A stretch of 64,000 nt of DNA, taken from assembly GCF_015706575.1 (NCBI RefSeq), contig NW_024037072.1, positions 2,981,001 through 3,045,000 of the forward strand. The letters run 5' to 3'. Under the pieces are notes generated by a model, which worked only from the letters and a program-made list of their open reading frames with translations, had not been told where the DNA came from and ran no database searches. Both the position numbers and the translations under genes were made by a program. Shown here one piece after another: positions 23,635 to 32,991 of this stretch; position 1 is the stretch's first letter; each line of letters starts with the position of its first letter. The stretch is from Patiria miniata (taxonomy: Eukaryota; Echinodermata; Asteroidea; Valvatida; Asterinidae).

Positions 23635-23962
23635 CGCAAAAAAAAGAAAGTCCCCACTCGTTAGAGGGATCATAATTTTAAACCTGATCATCTTATGATA
23701 ACGTCACCTTTGGGAAATGTTGTTAGCTACATTTTGATACCCCGTTTGCTACCAAAGAAAAATGATGCAGATTTAAAAAGTTGCACATTTAAAGAGCACG
23801 CGAGTGGAAATTGCTGCGTGACAATGTCACACTACCCAAAACGAACGTCAGGGAATACCGATCGCACAGTGCTTGCATGCATGGGAGCACGGGACGTCAT
23901 CATAAGATGATCAGATTCAAAATTATGACCTCTCCAATGAGCGTGGACTTTCTTTTTTTGCG
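23635..23962. mobile_element. MITE with about 60-bp terminal inverted repeats
   Basis: Left end CGCAAAAAAAAGAAAGTCC, then ATCATAATTTTAAACCTGAT. The right end is the inverse: ATCAGATTCAAAATTATGA, then GGACTTTCTTTTTTTGCG. 328 bp, single copy in the window, no clear target duplication. Confidence 0.8.
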
Positions 23963-24053
23963 AGGTTTTTAACAGTGTTGCTAGAAATCGGCTCTTAATC
24001 ATAATCAAGGAAAGTAAACCAAGGTATATATGGAGCGCAAGCTACATGTACAT

Positions 24054-24260
24054 GGAGCACTGTGGTCCAATGGTTACAGTGTTCGACTCATGTGCCGTAT
24101 GTGGGTTCGGACCCTGGAGAACATGGGGCTTGCGTTCTTGGGCAAGACATTTTACTACAATTGTCTCTCAATCTCCACCCAGGAGTATAAATGGGTACGT
24201 TGTACCTGTGAAGGTAGAGACTAGAGACCAGAATGAGAAGCATGTATGTAAAATATGTAC
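24054..24260 (+). mobile_element. tRNA-derived SINE with conserved 3' domain
   Basis: A box-like TGTGGTCCAATGGTTACAG and B box-like GGTTCGGACCC, followed by TTGGGCAAGACATTTTACT and CACCCAGGAGTATAAATGGG. The latter resembles the deeply conserved SINE 3' domain reported in many invertebrates (Nin-DC type, from memory). Not a tRNA gene: it continues well past the tRNA-like part. Confidence 0.75.
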
Positions 24261-24589
24261 AAATGTAAATTTCATGCCTTTTGAGAAATGAAACTGTCAT
24301 TAATGAGCATATAGAGACACGAACATACCGGTACAGGCGTTCCAGTTGTTTACTTTTGCGAGGAAATGAATCATGATAAAACATGTAAAACAGTTTTGTT
24401 TCTAATCAGCCCTATCATTTACGGTACACATTCCTTTGCAGGCATCTGTTCACATGATGTCAATGCTGCACACTCTCCTTGTCCTGTGGTTCAGCAATGT
24501 TTCATTATATACAAGAACAAGGAGTGACAAAAACATATTCAAACCACAACATTAAAACAGGTCATGTGGATTTCTGGCTTACTTTTTTT

Positions 24590-24602
24590 TGGGGGGGGGG
24601 GG
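24590..24602. repeat. Poly-G run
   Basis: T(8) followed by about 13 G. One of many such runs in the window. Confidence 0.9.
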
Positions 24603-24885
24603 GTGTCACACAGGTGCATGCTGTACATACATGTATACATGCATAAGTACACTGTTTTAGGACCCAATCACGGAAGATAAATTTACACGTTTACCTATAT
24701 GGAGTTCTCTATTTATGTACAGTAGCTATTGATAAACAAAACCACACTCAGACTGGATTTTAGGCCTCACTTTTGCTTGCTTTATCAGAAATTTTCAACC
24801 AAAAAACTGGACCAATGACATGTGAGATGTAAATTTAACTCAACACAGACATTGACAAGCTGGGAAACCGCCAACATACATGTAG

Positions 24886-24995
24886 GGCTGGATAGCTCAG
24901 TTGGTAGAGCACCGATATAGTATTCTCGAGGTCGCAGGTTCAAACCCTGAACCAGTCGATTTCTTCGTTCAATGGCACTATCTTCATTACATTTT
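24886..24995 (+). mobile_element. tRNA-derived SINE, second family
   Basis: tRNA-like head with A box GGATAGCTCAGTTGGTAGAG and B box CAGGTTCAAACCC, and an acceptor-like GGCTGG/CCAGTC pairing. It is followed by GATTTCTTCGTTCAA, a tail it shares with the copy at 46598, which marks it as a SINE and not a tRNA gene. Confidence 0.75.
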
Positions 24996-25076
24996 GATAA
25001 CCTCCTGAATTTTTTTTTCACAGAACCTCCGTGACTCTTCCAAATTAATCACATGTAGTCATTGTACAAGTGCAAT

Positions 25077-25434
25077 GTTAAACCCTAACCCCCTAGGCCT
25101 TTTTGCTAGGAACCATCCTCAATCCTCCAAAATCCTCCAAAATTTTACAAACAGCGCCTTAATTCTTCAAAATTTTCAGACAGTCCTGCCTCAAAATGCA
25201 TTCATCCTCAATCCTCAAAAAATCCTCCTCATCCAAAAATGTTGCACTTATGTTCAAATGAAGGGTACCCAGCCCCTCAATCCTTCAAAATCGTCAGACA
25301 GTCCTGCCTCAAAATACCTTTCAGCCTCAATCCTCCAAAATCGTTATCTAAAAAATACCATTCAGCCTCAATCCCCCTAAATCCTCCAAAACCACAAGGA
25401 GGATTTTGGAGGATTGAGGAGGGTTAGGGATAAT
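25077..25434. mobile_element. AATCC-unit element with tandem interior
   Basis: Ends TTAAACCCTAACCCCCTAGG and GAGGAGGGTTAGGG are inverted. Inside are at least six CCTCAATCCTCCAAAATC-like units separated by CAGACAGTCCTGCCTCAAAA spacers. This is the clearest tandem organisation in the family. Confidence 0.75.
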
Positions 25435-26640
25435 GTACGTCTGCAATGTTCCGTGGTATGTACCGGTACGTCTGCAATGTATTGATAAGGCCCCACATAT
25501 AATAATAACAGTGGCTGTGCTGTACCATCCTCCATCCTAAACATTACGGTAGTTTCTACAAACCTCCAAGAATTGAAGGATGACGTCAGAAGGATTATGG
25601 CAAATTAATGAGAATTAAATTTGTGTTTGTGACGGAACTGATGACTTATCAGTCGTTCGATCATCTTGCAGATATTTCTTCTTTGGGACAAATCAAGAAA
25701 AACCTTCACACTAAGATTGACTCGACCCCTATTCAACCGCCATCAATATTGACAGAGTAAATACCACGCAGGGGGAAGGCATTTATTCCGTCGCCGTGAC
25801 ATTTAACAGCCTATTCAATCATTTCTTCTGCTGCTATTGTGGGAGATGATGTGAGAAGTGGACGCAGGGTGTCCTTATCCCCCACTCAAGTGGGCATTGA
25901 TGGCCTGTAAGAATGGACAAAAGTAACGCTCTCCTTCATCCTTGAGAGACATCTAACGAGGATGACACTCAGCAACAATAAAATGACAGACTTTCATGTC
26001 TTCCCAAGGTCTCCTGTCTGGAACGAAAATGTCTCCATGGAGAATGTTGCCTTAAACCGATAATAAGGAAAAAAAACTGGGATACTTGCTAAGAATCAGT
26101 GGTTCACAAAACCAAAGACACGGTTACTTGAAATGGTTGTGGTTCAATGTTTAATGTTAACTTGGCCACCAAATAGTACAGAGAAATATGTATTTTGTAA
26201 ATGGCACAAACTAATTCAGCGATAGCCGTTTTCTGAAATGGAAGCAGGATCGCGTGAGTCATCTTTAAAAATGCGTGCAGCTTGGGCCCGAATGTGGTTC
26301 CATCTCCCAAATGGCTTCTAATTTTTGTTCACCGCATTAGTCTATAAAACTAAAAACAAACTCCACCCTGTACAGTTTTGTGAATATTGAAGGATTTTTT
26401 TCTAACTCGTCCAAAATCCACTTTAGTTTAGATTTTTGCAGGTAGATTGTAAGCACTTGTACTTTGTAGGCAGGTCTGCAGTCCTGTTTCTATTATAAGT
26501 TGGTAAGAGATGCTGGTATATATTATCAATTCAGTTTTGAAATGTTTTTAGCATACCCAAAGAATATCTAGTGATGTTTAGGTGTACATAAATCTTTCTG
26601 ACTTTAAATAATATGTATACATGGTTGCATGTACATTTAC
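25435..26640. other. Intron sequence, possible conserved block
   Basis: No element ends or exons. The stretch 25680-26040 is repeat-free and compositionally even; it might be conserved non-coding DNA. Confidence 0.4.
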
Positions 26641-27183
26641 TTAAAGGTATAGTCCATCATTTGTAATTTGTGCATTTTGTTCGTTTGAAGCAACAAAAGT
26701 GCTCAATATCTGAAGAAGGATGCCGAACAACCAATCTGATGAAGTTTCAGCTTAGCTTCAGCTGCATTTTTTTAGAAAAACAACATTCTAGGATCTCGAT
26801 TTCAAATCAAATGTTGCTGAATCATGTTTTGAATTGGGCATGAATCCAGCGTCCGAGACACGTTCTCACTAGCCGATTGCAGCTACGCGGTGCTGGGCAC
26901 CGATCCGACCGAATTATAGCAACCACGCGCGTGTGTGTCGTGCCAATGCTTGCGCGCTTCACCGAATAACAAAACGAACTACTAATTTGAATTTTCTACG
27001 GTGCTTCTTGTTGGAAAGGCCTTCTTTCGTTGATTTCTTCAAAATGACAGCTTGTCAGAAAGAATAATTTCACAGGGAGTTTATTCCTCTTACTATCTTT
27101 CAACCAAGTACATTGTATGTTTTTCAACAATAATTACGCCAGTCACTTTTTGGATAGCTGCAAATGATGGACTCTGGCTTTAA
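26641..27183 (+). mobile_element. TTAA-bounded MITE, copy 2
   Basis: TTAAAGGTATAGTCCATCAT at the left, CAAATGATGGACTCTGGCTT then TAA at the right, TTAA at both edges. Opposite orientation to copy 1. Confidence 0.88.
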
Positions 27184-27799
27184 TGCATGTCAAGTAATAC
27201 ACAGTTGATGGAAGGTGGAACACAGTTGGATCACTTTATAAATTTGAGTCCACTTTTTTTCCTGTCCCTGTTACATCTGACATCTGTGGTTTTATAGGCC
27301 CAATTGTGAACCACTCCTTAATGCAGTCGTCATCCAAGAGTGATTATGAATAGAGAACTACCTACCCAACAAAAACAATTATTTGAAGTCATTCTTAGTG
27401 ATACATGAATGGAAAATAACAAAGTACGAAGGTAACGGGGAAGGAAAATAACACAATTTGGACACGACACTAAATTTGTAGAATGACCCATCTTTCAATA
27501 ATTAAACTTTCTAGCTGAAAATAATGAAGGGTCAATAAAACTGGCCTCCATGCACAAACACAAGATGGGAGTTTTTTCCACTTTCAAAAGCACAAGTCAG
27601 AGGGAAACCCGCGTGTGGTCGTACTAGTTTGCAAATGTATTTCGACAAAGCCATAATGTGCACAAAGCCTCAACATCTTCACATCAGCGTCAGGCGTCAT
27701 TCGCAATGCACTCGAATGTCCCTCCCAACTCTTCCTTTGTAACCATTGAGGGGGTACTTGTCTACGGGGGGGCCCATAACAAAAGGTAGCGTAACGTAC
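27184..27799. other. Intron sequence
   Basis: No exon or complete element. 27690-27770 shares the phrase GAGGGGGTACTTGT with 16600. Confidence 0.45.
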
Positions 27800-27934
27800 C
27801 TGGCCATGGAGGTATCGGACATCGCACTGCTCCCCATGCGCTGCAGCTGCTTCCTGCGACTCTGTAGCGCCCTCGTCTGGTTGGCCATGTTAATGATGTC
27901 CGTGTTGGTGAGTTTCTTCTCAAGCTTTTTGCCC
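27800..27934 (-). CDS. ITPRID-like gene exon, basic helix preceding the IP3R-binding core
   Basis: This 135-bp exon has acceptor TTTTTACCTCTCAG and donor GGCCAG then GTACGT. The only sensible frame starts with one base that completes a Gly codon and reads GKKLEKKLTNTDIINMANQT, followed by a basic, Arg/Gln-rich stretch and SSAMSDTSMA. It ends with two bases (AG) that join T of the next exon to give Ser. The Ser-rich end running into VSDLLF parallels the SSSISEIL stretch I recall just before the core in TESPA1. The charge pattern suggests an amphipathic helix or short coiled coil, which is inference. The exon is 9.5 kb upstream of the core exon. Confidence 0.82.
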
Positions 27935-28689
27935 CTGAGAGGTAAAAACATTGCCAGAGTCATGACTGTGAGATCGGCTGCGTTGGATCTTTGGAAGGTT
28001 TTCAATTTTGGGGGAAAATAACTACAATATACCATCGATGTACCATTAGCTTGGGAATATGTAGTTCTGACGGAAGCCAGCACTGTGGATGTACCCATTA
28101 GGGGCAGTACTAGCTTAGGCCAGTGTTGCGGCGTTTGCACGCCTACTTTCTAACTGGCAAATCAATGGTGTCTCTGCTGTATTTTTCACTGTTGAAGGGA
28201 TACTGTATGCGCAAAGTCCATACAAAAGTTACACTAGGATTAGCAGTAAAAGTGAAAGATGCACAATGCAACATTGCTGACGGTACAAAATCAGTATCCA
28301 CAATAAAAAAAATCATTTCTGAGGTGGTACCTTGCTCAAGCGCAAGTTGCACACTTTCTCCAAATATGAGGTACGCATTGCATTTTAGTACTTTGAAAAC
28401 AAAAAACACCATTGGTCGGAGAAGCGTTGCACACCCTCCGGTAACCTATGTTAACTGTGGTCGCCGGATAAATCTATATGCAGCAAACATTACATACGTC
28501 TTGGAGTACGTACACATTTAAAAACTAACAAGACAAAAAGAACATGTAACAGAAAACGTCCTACATCCGTGAACCGGTTGCTGTGAAAACAATAATAATT
28601 AGACAGTAATCACTAGATGTGGAACCAGCTCTTGTGCAAGTTGTTTCAGGAACTGGCACAATAAGAAAACAAATACATGCTTATTGGAG

Positions 28690-28880
28690 CTCAAGTACTA
28701 TCGTAACAGACAATAAGAGGCTATAGTCCTCTGCAGGGAGAAGCAATGAGTGACAAAGCGTCTTTGCCCAAGGTCACTCGCACCCCAACCCGAGGCTGGA
28801 CTTGAACCCACAACCTGCAGAATTACCTGCAGACTATGAGTTCAATGCTCCAGACCACGAGGCAACGGCGCTCCACACAA
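28690..28880 (-). mobile_element. tRNA-derived SINE in minus orientation
   Basis: Read on the minus strand: TGCCTCGTGGTCTGGAGC, then B box GTGGGTTCAAGTCC, then CTTGGGCAAAGACGCTTTGT, which again resembles the conserved SINE 3' domain. The 5' part is repeated at 29013 onward through the tandem duplication. Confidence 0.7.
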
Positions 28881-29254
28881 TGCTAGGTCCCACCTACTTT
28901 TGTTCTCTGGGCTAGTCTATAGGGGTGGGCACTGGCTTACCCTGGGCCTGTGACTTGATTTGTCTTGGCATCCTCGCCTTTGCTGGACCCAGTGACAGAC
29001 TCAGCATCGTCACCAAGGTCACTCGCACCCCAACCCGAGGCTGGACTTGAACCCACAACCTGCAGAATTACCTGCAGACTATGAGTTCAATGCTCCAGAC
29101 CACGAGGCAACGGCGCTCCACACAATGCTAGGTCCCACCTACTTTTGTTCTCTGGGCTAGTCTATAGGGGTGGGCACTGGCTTACCCTGGGCCTGTGACT
29201 TGATTTGTCTTGGCATCCTCGCCTTTGCTGGACCCAGTGACAGACTCAGCATCG
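28768..29254. repeat. Perfect 245-bp tandem duplication
   Basis: 28768-29009 and 29013-29254 read identically over 242 bp, with a period of 245. The unit runs from the middle of a SINE to the middle of the coding exon at 29186-29306, so it carries the exon's last 69 bases and donor. The copy at 28941-29009 lacks an acceptor. Identity implies a very recent event or an assembly artefact. Confidence 0.95.
28941..29009 (-). pseudogene. Acceptor-less partial copy of coding exon
   Basis: Identical to the 3' 69 bases of the 29186-29306 exon, followed by the same donor GTAAGC. With no acceptor of its own it can be used only if the intron between the two copies is retained or if the second donor replaces the first. 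Confidence 0.8.
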
Positions 29255-29306
29255 GCGCCCAAGCCCAGATCATCATCCACGCTGCGTGTGCCGCGCTTTG
29301 GGGTAC
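29186..29306 (-). CDS. ITPRID-like gene exon, partly duplicated downstream
   Basis: This 121-bp exon has acceptor CTTCTCTCTTCAAG and donor CCAGG then GTAAGC. The frame gives 39 whole codons beginning TPKRGTRSVDDDLGLGADAE, then a Ser/Gly/Lys-rich end. The entry phase (two bases GT joined to G of the upstream exon) and the exit phase (GG joined to G of the downstream exon) both fit. The residues are polar and acidic, and no domain is recognised. The 3' 69 bases and the donor are repeated perfectly 245 bp further along the transcript as part of a tandem duplication, so this gene has a second, acceptor-less copy of the exon end at 28941-29009. Confidence 0.8.
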
Positions 29307-30060
29307 CTTGAAGAGAGAAGCAAAAATAATTGTCACAAGGAAACAATTTGGTTTGAAAAGGATCTCATAGCACACAGACAGTCATCTGTCACAGGCTGTG
29401 TTGTTCTTCACGCGCCAAACATAAACTCCAAAAAGGCTAAGAAAATACATCTGGTGGCAGAATGCCCATGAAGGAAATTGAAGAGGTGCAATGTTTGTCT
29501 TAATGTGCACGCACTTTTAGTGTTTACAATACAATAAACAATAGAAACTATGAGAAATGAATAATGAAACAGCCTGGTCTATACAAATGAAGAAGAACAC
29601 ACGCTATTTCAGATTTTTTTTAATTAACACTGTCGAAAGTCATAGACTTTACACTGACAGTGATTGGAATTCCTTGATAAATGAGATTTTGCTTTGAGAT
29701 GCGAACGGCAAATAAGACGTTATCGTTAAATATCGACCACACGCGTGCGCCTGCATTGAACTTTGTGGAAGGCTGGTTTGATCAAGAGGGCATTCACATT
29801 GTGTACATTGTACGTATAAAAATGAGAGCTTTCCTGTTTATTTTTCACACAGAAAATGCACACGAACAATGTACAAGGGAGAATGAATATAACAAGATGA
29901 GGGAAACCCTATTAAAACTGGTCCCAGACTGATTTGGTGTAACAGGTCTAAATAGTCATTTAAGTAATTTTTTTTTACATTGAGTCAGTGAGTCACCGAG
30001 TCAGCCAGTAAATAGAGAAATGAAGGCCAGCCCCCTAGAACCAGCACTTAATTCACTTTA
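29307..30060. other. Intron sequence, no recognised feature
   Basis: AT-rich. The open plus-strand frame at 29681-29932 has no family resemblance. Confidence 0.45.
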
Positions 30061-30161
30061 TACAACACCTGAATAAATCCCCGTCATCTGATTGGAGGAT
30101 CGTTGATCACATGTCATTGAATTATTCGTACCAACGCACGGCGCGCACGTGGCGCACAGCG

Positions 30162-30211
30162 CACAGTGCAATGGAAGTTCTATTGCACTGTGAATAGAAC
30201 TTCCATTGCAC
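30162..30211. repeat. Two mutually exclusive hairpins
   Basis: CACAGTGCAAT (30162-30172) pairs with ATTGCACTGTG (30182-30192). Alternatively GTGCAATGGAAGTTCTATT (30166-30184) pairs perfectly with AATAGAACTTCCATTGCAC (30193-30211) around an 8-nt loop. The two structures share bases, so only one can form at a time. Confidence 0.9.
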
Positions 30212-30390
30212 GCTGTCACTGCTGCTGGTGGTGACGCTGTTTTAAATCGAGATAAATTGATAAATTGAATATGATTGTTCTCAACCTGTCCAATAGTTTG
30301 CATTAATATAAATATGATGAACTTGTCGAACTTTTAAACAGTTTTCAACCTGAATAAATTGGCTATTACAAGTCAACCAATCAGATGACA

Positions 30391-30517
30391 AGGATAATGA
30401 ATGTTTCACGTTCGTGCAATGGAAAGAATAATTTCATTCGGTGACAGATGAAATGTTCCATCTGTCACCTCATGAAATTATTCTTACCATTGCACTCACA
30501 AACATTCATTATTTGTA
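30391..30517. repeat. Imperfect long hairpin
   Basis: Left arm ..AATGAATGTTTCACG..GTGCAATGGAAAGAATAATTTCA..GGTGACAGATG, right arm CATCTGTCACC..TGAAATTATTCTTACCATTGCAC..AAACATTCATT. TCATCTGATTGG (30085) and CCAATCAGATGA (30378) suggest a wider inverted element of about 450 bp containing this and the previous hairpins. Confidence 0.75.
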
Positions 30518-30529
30518 TACTAACCAATA

Positions 30530-31660
30530 TAGATCTTACAAGAGGCAAACGGATGGTCCCTTTTCGAATAATTTAGTATCTGATTATTCGGAACTGCATT
30601 TCACCGAATATTCGTTTATTCAAAACTCAATCAAGTTTTACTCTCGCCAGCTGCATCTGCGTGTCGCGTCTGTCGAAAGTTGCACCTAAAACGTGGCGGT
30701 TAATTTTGCGTGCAGCAATCAATATTATGGACTGCTGGAGTGTTTTACATTAAGTATTTGAAGTACCGATATTTTATAAGAGTCTAGGGCTTTAACCTGC
30801 TAAAAGTACGGGAACAATGATCCACCAGACCAAAAAAGTGGCATGTGACAATAAAGTGTACAATGTAGCAACTTAACGATTAAAAAAACATCACAGTCAT
30901 GTGTGCATGTGCGTAGGTGTTTTTTTTTCAAAACCGGCAAAAACTATTCGAATGTTCGTTTGACAATCGAATATTCGGTATATTCTGGGAAGCCCAAAAG
31001 GCAAAAAAGAGATCCTGAGTATTTCCTCAGACATGTCAGAAGAGGTCTCAGTACTTATTTGAAATAGTTTATTATTTAAATAACACAGCTTGAAGACAAG
31101 GCCAAACAAAACATACTTCTGCTTCCGATTACATGGCATTTGAAAATAGGGTAGGTAGTTAGAGAATTCTTTTGGGGGACACTTTTTTTGTGAGTACGAT
31201 CATATGGAGGTGTCTGCGTGTAGTCAAGAATAAAAGGTAGTAATTGATGATTCCTAGGTTTTTTTCTTCATTCCCCCCCCCCCCAAAAAAAATTACATGT
31301 AGGGTAGGGGCTGTCAAAATTGGGTAGGTAGGGTAACCGGAAGCATAATTTTTTTTTTTTTTTTGACCAAGTCATTTAGATGTCTATTTTATTTACTTTT
31401 TTTTAAGTAGAAAAATTCTATCATCTGGTGGCACAACTGAGGAAACATTTATGTAATTACTGTACATGTAAGAATGATTGATTTTTTTTAACACAGTTAT
31501 ATGCATGACCAAAGAGGAGTTGGACTGCTTGTTTAAGGCGCCAGTATCATTGCTCGTATTGTACATTTTGACCACCTGATATCTTTTTTTTGAGGGGATG
31601 GAGGATGTGCGTTTTTCAGTATTTTTTTGTGGGTGGTGAGGGGGTTGTTTTATGCGGGTA
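30530..31660. other. Intron sequence, no recognised feature
   Basis: AT-rich with long T and A runs (31349-31364) and a C10-A9 junction at 31275. No exon-like segment. Confidence 0.45.
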
Positions 31661-31663
31661 TAG

Positions 31664-31800
31664 GACTTCACTGCGTTATGGAGAAGTTTTTTATTGTTAG
31701 GCAAATTAGGACTGAGTTACAATGTATGGGGACTTTCTACTGTCCCCCCCCCCCCCCCCCCCAGTATTTTCGGTCCCCAAAAGTACATGTACCTCGTACA
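31664..31800 (+). repeat. Interspersed repeat (inverted partner at 47125-47225)
   Basis: CTGCGTTATGGAGAAG, ATTGTTAGGCAAATTAGGAC and TATGGGGACTTTCTACTGTC occur in the same order, inverted, at 47225 to 47130. An 18-C run follows at 31745. Confidence 0.7.
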
Positions 31801-31935
31801 GAAGAGTGTATGCCCCCACAACTACGGAACAAGAATGCATGTTCTGGTGGGGAGCCTTGAATTTGTATTTTATTTTGTTTGCTTTTTATGGGGGTATTTT
31901 TATTTTTTACCCCCTATTGCTACAGTGAAGCTTAC

Positions 31936-32107
31936 CATTGCCTTGATCAGAGATCTTCCTGCTGGCACTAGCAAATGGCAGGTTACCGGTGCTACGTCGG
32001 CGTTCCCCATTGGTCTGTCCAGGGATCAGCGTGGCGTCCAAGTCCTCCTGACCGTCGATGGAGTCCACCCAGTGCTGGATGCTGTCCCGACTGGAAGAGG
32101 TGGACAG
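31936..32107 (-). CDS. ITPRID-like gene exon, SSSRDSIQHW motif
   Basis: This 172-bp exon has acceptor CTTCTCCTGTTCCCAG and donor GGCAATG then GTAAGC. It starts in phase 0 with LSTSSSRDSIQHWVDSID, runs 57 codons and leaves one base G, which joins GT of the next exon as Gly. The stretch DSIQHWVDSID resembles the short amphipathic segment (INKIEDWLQDCG as I recall from TESPA1) found upstream of the core in vertebrate relatives; that match is suggestive only. The other two frames contain early stops. Phase 0 entry does not fit the phase-1 exit of the 40426-41094 exon, so a small exon must lie between them if both are in one transcript. Confidence 0.8.
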
Positions 32108-32990
32108 CTGGGAACAGGAGAAGGTGGAATCTATCCAAAACAATGAATTAAAAAGGAAAGAGTCTGAAAGTCAGAATGGGTGTTGTCAAAAAACACAAAA
32201 CAAAGTCCCTAATAGCCTTGGGCAATTCCAAAATTATGGGAATCGATTCTGACGGATTCCGACACTGCCCCCCCCCCCCTCTCCCTCTCCCTCCCCCGGC
32301 AAAATATCCTTTAAAAAAAATTGTGCCTTGCCAACATTGAAACTATTTAAAAGAGAATTCTACCGCCCGAAACTCCCTGTTTGTAAACACCCAGGATTTA
32401 ACAATGCCCATTACTGATAATGACAAATAAAAATTCCACTAACAGGACAGAAACAATTAGGGAACAGCCAATGCTCAATGGGGCCAATTATAAATTAATA
32501 ACAAAATCTTTGTTGGTAAACATGTGGCTACATGTACGTTAGTGTCCTGCACAGAATGAAGTAAAGGGACAATGAGTGAACTGTGCGAACATGCACAATC
32601 ACTTTGATGAAAATATTATTGTACTGAACGAGTTAGTTCAACACGTCATGCAAAACAGATGTTCTATCAGGAAATTAGTCTTCCTCTTACAATGTATTTA
32701 ATAAAAACCCACATTCTGCAAAAAATTTCACAAAAACCAAAATCACAAGTTGAAATAAAGTGTTGAAGTCTGGAACTGGAAAATTCATTCAGTTCTAACT
32801 ATTTTGTTGAAAATAAATGTTGGATTTATTTTATTGGGGGTTCAGTTTTTTTCTTTAACCCTTCTATGCTAACACACATTCTGGCAAAGTTGTCCTTTCA
32901 GTTAAAATCAATCACATGACTGCTTTCAACAGTTAAGACTAAAGAGCTCCTGAAGCAGGATTGACTGGCTGTGACTGTCTATGTAACTTT
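32108..32990. other. Intron sequence, no recognised feature
   Basis: Contains a C/T-rich run at 32269-32297. Nothing coding. Confidence 0.45.
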
Positions 32991-32991
32991 A

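Noticed and set aside
24886-24960. tRNA gene candidates here and at 46598, 24054 and 28800
   Set aside because: Copies share tails beyond the tRNA-like part, and the anticodon stems do not form well, so they are SINE heads.
25077-25434. CRISPR-like array of repeated units with spacers
   Set aside because: Animal DNA, units imperfect and of varying spacing, with mobile-element ends. No cas genes.
28123-28521. 132-codon open frame on the plus strand
   Set aside because: No family resemblance, no splice context, AT-rich intron composition, and opposite strand to the gene.
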